This document shows, piece after piece, positions 33,433 through 34,251 of a DNA stretch of 34,251 nt. The first letter of the stretch is position 1. The number at the start of each line of letters is the position of its first letter. Made by a program: the position numbers and the translations under genes. The notes below the pieces were generated by a model. It was not told the DNA's origin, ran no database searches, and saw only the letters and a program-made list of their open reading frames with translations. Origin of the DNA: Pseudomonadota bacterium (GTDB lineage: Bacteria > Pseudomonadota > Gammaproteobacteria > Xanthomonadales > Xanthomonadaceae); assembly GCA_030528565.1 (NCBI GenBank), contig JAUMYP010000024.1, positions 1 to 34,251 of the forward strand. The letters are read 5' to 3'.

Positions 33433-34251
33433 ATGAGCAAACTGCTTGTTCCACTGCTGGCCTCTGTTATCGCCGCCGCTTTGGCAGGCGGGCAGGCTCA
33501 TGCGCAGGTGAAAAAGCATGAGCTGACGGTACTGCCTATCGTCAACAGCCAAAGCGGCAAAGTGGAAGGCGCCATCGCACTGGAGCCTGCAGGGCGCACC
33601 ACCCATAATGCGCGCTGGCGCTTTGGCAGCAATACGCTGGAATCAGCCTTCGGGCTTTCTTCCGGCCAATCACTGGCGTTGCTATGCGATGGCCAGGGCG
33701 GCATCCCAAGCCGCATGGATCGCCTTTCCGGCAGCTGTGCACTGGGAGCCATTGGCCCGGCCAGCGCCAGTTTCGGCAACCGCAATGCCCGCGTAGGCGT
33801 GGCCGTCAGCCGCAACCAAAACAATCTCCCCGGCTGGCTGGCTCAAGGCCGCTACACCCGCAGTGACCAGACCGACTTTGCCCTGTTTGCCGAATACAAC
33901 CTGGGACGCAATGGTGTGGTTTCCATTGCCGGCACCACTGCCAAAGCGCGCCTTATCACTGCTGCCGAACTGCCACAGCTATCCGGCCAGTGGAACAGCA
34001 TGGGGCTGTCGCTGGGCGCCGGTATTGGCAATTTCCGCGCCAATGTGTTTGGTCGCGTGGTAGATGTCCCCGGCCAGCCGGGCAGATGGGAAGGCTTTGG
34101 TGTCGGACTCACCTGGCGCACCCCGTGGAGTGGCCAGCTCAGCGTTGGTGCCGAAAATATCGTGACCCGTGGCCGTAATCCCTTTGCAGTACAGGGCAAA
34201 GACGAGAACGGCGGCACTGTGCCTTACGTGCGCTACCAGCAAGACCTGTAA
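33433..34251 (+). CDS. Secreted, probably beta-rich envelope protein of unknown function
   Basis: 272 residues with a signal peptide (cleavage near AHA-Q at residue 24); the stop TAA is the last codon of the window. The mature protein alternates short polar and hydrophobic segments rich in Gly, Asn and aromatic residues (WLAQGRYTRSDQTDFALFAE, GLSLGAGIGNFRANVFGRV, GVGLTWRTPWSGQLSVGAE), which looks like an outer-membrane beta-barrel, but it does not end in the usual aromatic residue. Two cysteines (LLCDGQ and GSCALG) may be linked. No family is recognised. It has its own promoter and no ribosome site better than AAGA. Confidence 0.75.
   Translation: MSKLLVPLLASVIAAALAGGQAHAQVKKHELTVLPIVNSQSGKVEGAIALEPAGRTTHNARWRFGSNTLESAFGLSSGQSLALLCDGQGGIPSRMDRLSGSCALGAIGPASASFGNRNARVGVAVSRNQNNLPGWLAQGRYTRSDQTDFALFAEYNLGRNGVVSIAGTTAKARLITAAELPQLSGQWNSMGLSLGAGIGNFRANVFGRVVDVPGQPGRWEGFGVGLTWRTPWSGQLSVGAENIVTRGRNPFAVQGKDENGGTVPYVRYQQDL

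Overview
This window looks like a chromosomal segment of a gammaproteobacterium, most likely in the Xanthomonadales. Three things support that: moderately high GC with long antisense open frames; a type IV pilus Chp operon ordered pilG-pilI-pilJ-chpA without pilH (the order described for Xylella); and a glyA-nrdR-ribD-ribE cluster. The assignment is by synteny and protein character only. No tRNA, rRNA, CRISPR array or recognisable insertion sequence was seen.

Layout. 1-6100 (minus): Chp chemosensory operon for twitching motility, with chpA running off the left edge. 6296-8121 (plus): gshB and a tonB-like gene, overlapping by 4 nt and divergent from pilG, as gshB-tonB3 is in Pseudomonas aeruginosa. 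8122-10550 (minus): tsaB, a RibB-type ribBA and a secreted protein of unknown function. 10747-11751 (plus): a Phd-like antitoxin and a zeta-type toxin, sitting between the two halves of the riboflavin genes. 11752-15238 (minus): glyA-nrdR-ribD-ribE. 15416-15559 (plus): a 47-residue secreted peptide gene with its own promoter and terminator. 15632-23020 (plus): a seven-gene run of lipoprotein, two FtsX/MacB-type permeases, an HlyD-type adaptor, one ATPase and two more permeases. 23090-24754: ettA. About 24885-26160: an AT-rich tract with two orphan genes, followed by an imperfect copy of the ettA 3' end. 26238-27193: two small proteins of unknown function. 27296-29979 (minus): two overlapping amidohydrolases, the second in the operon lacking the HxH metal motif. 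30148-32302 (minus): overlapping mtgA, glycosyltransferase and CBS-domain genes. 32336-33256 (plus): hslO. 33433-34251 (plus): a secreted, probably beta-rich protein ending exactly at the window edge.

How they fit together. The Chp proteins form one signalling array controlling pilus motors, and the adjacent TonB-like protein may serve the same machinery. glyA, nrdR and the rib genes provide one-carbon, nucleotide and flavin metabolism. The most system-like novelty is the peptide gene beside an ABC exporter with two diverged permease pairs but one ATPase and one adaptor. A peptide, or an envelope lipid or lipoprotein, is a reasonable but unproven substrate.
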